Below are positions 59,301-64,000 of a stretch of DNA of 64,000 nt, one piece after another. Under the pieces are notes generated by a model. The model was not told where the DNA came from and searched no databases. It saw only the letters and a list, made by a program, of their open reading frames with translations. Where the stretch lies: the NCBI RefSeq assembly GCF_014905175.1, contig NC_057792.1, positions 17,118,963 to 17,182,962 of the forward strand, written 5' to 3'. This DNA is from Aphidius gifuensis (lineage: Eukaryota; Arthropoda; Insecta; Hymenoptera; Braconidae). The position numbers and the translations under genes were made by a program. How positions within the stretch are numbered: position 1 is the stretch's first letter; each line of letters starts with the position of its first letter.

Positions 59301-62300
59301 TGCTACCAAGATGACCCGGGGTCTTCTCATTGAGCACAAGGATGTATCAAGCATAGCGAGGACATACTTTCTTTTGCTCTCAACATTAATAAATTTGAAA
59401 CTGAAAAAATATCACAGCTAATGATGACGTTTTTATCTACAATGTTTGAATGAAAATTTCACCAAGCGAAATCTAATCTAACCTTCATTTAATGTTAATC
59501 CATTAATCTTCAATGTTAATATTTTTTTTTTAATTCAATTTACATGATTAAAAAAAATTCTAAAAATTCAACTTTGATTATTCCGAATTTCTCATTTAAA
59601 AGAAAATAAATTATATTTAAAATAAAAAATAATAATTGATTCTCATTCACAACCCCAAGTATCTTTTTTATTTCTTCGTTTTGTTTTAAAATGAAATTTC
59701 TATCGTTTTCATTTTCTTTAATCGTTGTAAGAATATTTGAAAGTAAAAAAAAAAAATATAATTTAAAGACAAGTTTTCCATCTGGCGTAGAAAAACGATT
59801 CAATCTCATTTCTTCATCTTTTGTATTTTTTTATTATATATTTTATCTTTTTCTTTTCAGTTGTTCCATCAGGATCAGAAAACTTTCTCAGGGATATATA
59901 ATAATAAAATCTACAGTCCTGCAAGGAACCCGATAATTTGTCTCGATGAGAGTTTACAACGAGGTTTCTATTGCCTCTCTTTATTCTCATATAGTTTTCT
60001 TTGTGTTAAAGTTTTTTGCTGTTCTTTCTTATAAATCTATTTGTTTCTACGTTGCTTAAATTTCTTTTTTTTTTAATTTGACTTCGATGATATCAAATGC
60101 AATACGATCTCATTGAGACAGACACACATTGAGAAAGAAAAAAAAATAAAAAGGTTTGACGAAGGTATTGACGGATGGACATAGTGCTTTTTAAAAAAAA
60201 ACAAAAAATTATACAATATCGAAGGATCATCAGTCAGTCTATCGATTAATAAAATTCTTCATCTTATTTTTTTATCTTCCAATATTTAAACTTCAATTTC
60301 CAAAATTTTCTTTTCGTCATCTTGCAAAATTGGTCAACGTCAAATATGAAAATATACGCACCTGCCCATTCAATTGATAAATGATTAAATAAAAATATTA
60401 TTAAATTTTTTTTTCATTTTGTTAATTTCCCATATAATATTTTAGTTTTATTTATTTTTTTATTATCCGAAAATTGATGAATTCAATCACATCACAGCTA
60501 CAAAAATAAACAGAAAATTACAGCCAATTTGTACGAGGGGAGAATATATATATAATTTTGTTTTTTTCATAAAAAAAAAAGGTGGTTAACAGTAAAATTG
60601 TTCATCAGATGAGTTGACAGGTGTGGCCCAAGGGTGAAAATTAGACAATACGAGAGACATTTCCCATGATATTCACCGAGTCCAGTCAATTGTAACTGTC
60701 AGACTGTTTGGACAGTTTTAGTTTGTATATATTGCAAAAATAAAAATAAAATACAACAGTATTCTCTCTCACAAAACATAAACAACAATTATAAAACAAT
60801 ATATTGATTATTTCATTATATATTTAATAAACTCTACTAACATTAATTATAATTATTCCACCTACTATCAAAAGCAAAATTACCAATGATACAATATCAA
60901 ATTGTTAAAAAAATAATCACCTACTATAACTCTCAATAAAAAATTATTTAAAAAAAAAAAAAAAATACTTTATTAATTTATCAATTCTCTCTGTAGTTAA
61001 TTTTTTTATTTTAATAATATTCTTGAGGATATATTTTTATGATCATTATATTTATTTAACTATGATATTTTATTTTTTTTTCAATTCTATGGGCTATTGA
61101 AGTACAATGGGGTAAAAGTGATAACATCGGTTAAGTCTTTGACGGTATTGTTCATGTACGTGTATATATACGATAACATGGTCATGCAGTAATCCTTAAT
61201 TATACATTCACAGGATTTGAGATAAATTGAGAAGAGAAGGAGGAGAATGAGAGGAGAAAAGTATATACCATTGGGATTTACCTAGTTTACCTCATTCCAT
61301 TAGCGTATTCACGTGTATGGAAAGCTAAAGGTAGATTCCCCATGGGTAAAATTGGTATATCTTTGTATTTTGACGATGTGTATAGATAATGTGTCCAGAG
61401 AGAGAGACAAAGATATTGTTCAAATCGAAACAGAGGAATGAGAAAACAGCGTGACCAAAGTGGACCAAAGTAGACCAGTCACATACACAGCCCATTGAAA
61501 ACATATTGTTCCACAAAATTGCTTCTGTACAAGGTGGTGAATACTTTGTTTTCTGATAAAATCAAAATTCATCCCATGAATATTATACATATGCATTGTT
61601 ATTAATTATAAACATTCATAAAATGTCATAAACATGTATATTACAATAAAAAATATATACATAACATTATGAATGTACTATGACATGTATTATTCTCAAG
61701 AATATTATCATTATTTTTTATTTCTTTTTTTATTTGCTATTTTTTATTACTAGTACTTTCACTTTTGCATATCACAAAAATGTTTAATTTGATTTGAAAA
61801 ATATATATAGTTTTAATGAATTATAAATGAAAATTTTGTATAAATTTTAATCAAGTTTTAATTGATATTTTTTTTTAGTTTGCTTGGGAAAATATTTCAT
61901 TGATGTCGAATGAAATGACGAAATATTATTTGATCTATGATTATTAATTTTTTTTTAATTTAATAGTTGAAATAGAGACTTGAATTATAGTGAATATTGA
62001 AATGTAAAAATTAAATCAATTTAATTTTTATTTATATGAAATTTTATATTGAATTTTTGTATTAATGAATTATTAAATTTTAAAAATGTAATTTAATATT
62101 TTATTTAAAATAGATAAATCAGGGATTATATTTTTTTTTTTTGTTAAACAATGATTGTATTAAAATGAAATAAATACGAGAAATGTGCTTATTATTTCTA
62201 CGAGTTTTATCAATATTATTTTTCAATAATTAATCTGATAAGTTATAAATCCATTTCAATTATTCAACATCACGAATTAACAGTTGTGTACTAAAAATCG

Positions 62301-64000
62301 TCGAAAAAAAAAAAAGAGTAAAATAAATTATAATATTAAATTAAAGCCGATTATTATTTATTAAGTAATATATGCAATAAAGTATGTAATAATGTAACAG
62401 GAAATTACAAAGATATAAGAAAAAATAAAATAACATTGTATGGATTCCTTGTACAACGTTTAAATAAAAGTATATAAGGAAAATAAATTCATGTGAAAGT
62501 AGGTATGTGTACGCTTTCGCCTACATCGAAACCCAAGAGATTTTAACATTCTCTGTTAAAAAAAAATACTTTTTAAATCTAGTAACAAAAGTGTACATGT
62601 GATTGCAATAAAAAAGAAAAAATTTCCATCGAAAGAAATTGATAATTTGCCATCTTATATTGTTGAATTTGAAAAAAAAAAAAAAATAGAAACACAGAAA
62701 AGAGACGTGACATGTATTTTCTATTATTAACTTTTACTTTATAGTTAATCAATTTAATTTGTTTTTTCCAAGAGTAAAATAATAATACTCATTGTATGAC
62801 CTCAATATTTGTCAATTGCATACACATCAGTTGGTAATTTGTATCCGTTATTGTTTTGTTATTACCCAATGAATTAACTGGGACTCGAGATTATTTTGAG
62901 TGACACTTTAACTTGAAGTGTACAAGTGGGTTAATTTAATAATAATAAATTTATTTACTCTTAAATACCACAACATTTAATGGTTATTTAGAAAACTCGA
63001 TTTATCATGATTCATGATAAATAAAAATACCAGAGAAAATTATATTTGACTATGAAAATTTTATCATTTGCATAAAATTAATTTACACTGATTTAATTAT
63101 TTTTAAGCTTTAATGTTTTAAGCTTTTTTGCTGCATTTAGAAAATGTAAATTTATAATTTTTTTACTTTTTTTTTTTGTATGGATAGTATATGAAAATGT
63201 AAAAAATAAAATAAAGGTCGTTGGTGTATCAAGATCGCGTGAAAATACATCTAATCGTTTGCCATAAAGATTGCGTGAGGTAAGCAAAATTGAAAGTTGC
63301 TCAATGCGGAAAAATAACAACTACAAACTATTAAGTCAACTAACATCATGCTGAATTAACTTTCCGTTTTTACATTTTTTTATTTTATAAATATAACACA
63401 GTTTTAATTTAAATGAAATTAAAACTTTAACTTGTATTATTCACAAAAAAAAATATACTTTAATTTAAATTATACAATAAAATTTGTTTAAATTTTTAGA
63501 ATCTATTCATTTAAAATTTTAAAAAATTCTCTGTCTAAAATTATAATTTGAAAAACCAAATGAAAAAAAGCTAAGAAAAAAATAAAAATAAATAAAAAAA
63601 TCCATTGAATTATAGAAAAAATAAAAAAATATATTCGACATCCGGGTTTTTTGAAAAATAAGCCCGTGAAATATCTAAAGGGATGACTAGGGATAAAAAG
63701 AAAAAATAAAAAATATGTAAAAATAAAAATGTGAATAAAAAGAAAAAATAGAAAAAGTATAGAAAAATGAGAGCGAGGGCAAGCTTTGACGTTGCTCTCG
63801 GAGATGGACCACTCGTAAATATTCATGTATGAGAAATCCACGATATGCTAAGGGTGAAAAAAATAAAAAAATATCAAGGGGGAAGTGTAGCATCAATTTT
63901 TGCTGGACCAACGAATGAACGAACGAATGAACAAAGTAGTATATACGTGTGTGACCATGAGAGACTAAAGTTTCGTGTTTCGTGGTTTTACCATTCCACA

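Larger units (their letters stand above)
51627..64000. other. upstream IRSp53 intron and/or 5' region, no gene identified
   Basis: AT-rich sequence with GC-elevated, CpG-bearing patches at 52440-52700, 56275-56480, 59150-59360 and 63210-63320, a TC microsatellite and a hairpin at 56280-56340. No exon encoding the expected start of IRSp53 was found, and no other supportable protein gene. Confidence 0.55.

Noticed and set aside
1..64000. CRISPR arrays, prokaryotic operons or rRNA/tRNA genes
   Set aside because: No regularly spaced repeats with unique spacers were seen, and no structural RNA signatures. The gene structure is clearly eukaryotic.

Overview
The window is eukaryotic nuclear DNA, by eye about three-quarters A+T or more. 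It is full of A/T homopolymers and has short GT-AG introns of 67-104 nt beside introns above 15 kb. The I-BAR/SH3 gene described below has an insect-like I-BAR domain, so an insect is the best reading. Several small secreted cysteine-containing orphan proteins would fit a parasitoid wasp, but that is only inference.

Layout. The left 7 kb holds secreted-protein genes: two tandem minus-strand paralogues (279-1079 and 1447-2259, 266 and 270 aa, 12 shared cysteines) and a three-exon plus-strand gene (6442-7029, 137 aa). From 9725 to at least 51626 runs one minus-strand gene, the homologue of IRSp53/BAIAP2. I assembled 12 coding exons with consistent splice phases into a continuous frame of 1354 residues: I-BAR domain (about 1-233), linker, SH3 (about 362-418), proline-rich region, then a single terminal exon of 794 residues that is asparagine/aspartate-rich and charged. 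The initiator exon was not found. It lies somewhere in 51627-64000 or beyond the window.

The IRSp53 introns are mostly AT-rich sequence with no recognisable genes, with three exceptions. The 15.6 kb intron hosts a complete same-strand gene for a 103-aa secreted protein with 10 mature cysteines (46889-47200), with its own TATA box and a 67-nt 5'UTR intron. The 15.4 kb intron holds a candidate DNA transposon remnant (30625-32127) with short terminal inverted repeats, a near-perfect 8-bp target duplication and internal subrepeats. Scattered islands of higher GC could be regulatory elements, alternative promoters or small ncRNAs.

How the genes relate. IRSp53 is a cytoplasmic membrane-bending and actin scaffold. 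The secreted proteins have no evident functional link to it and appear simply to sit beside or inside it. No tRNA, rRNA, CRISPR array or prokaryotic operon structure was seen.
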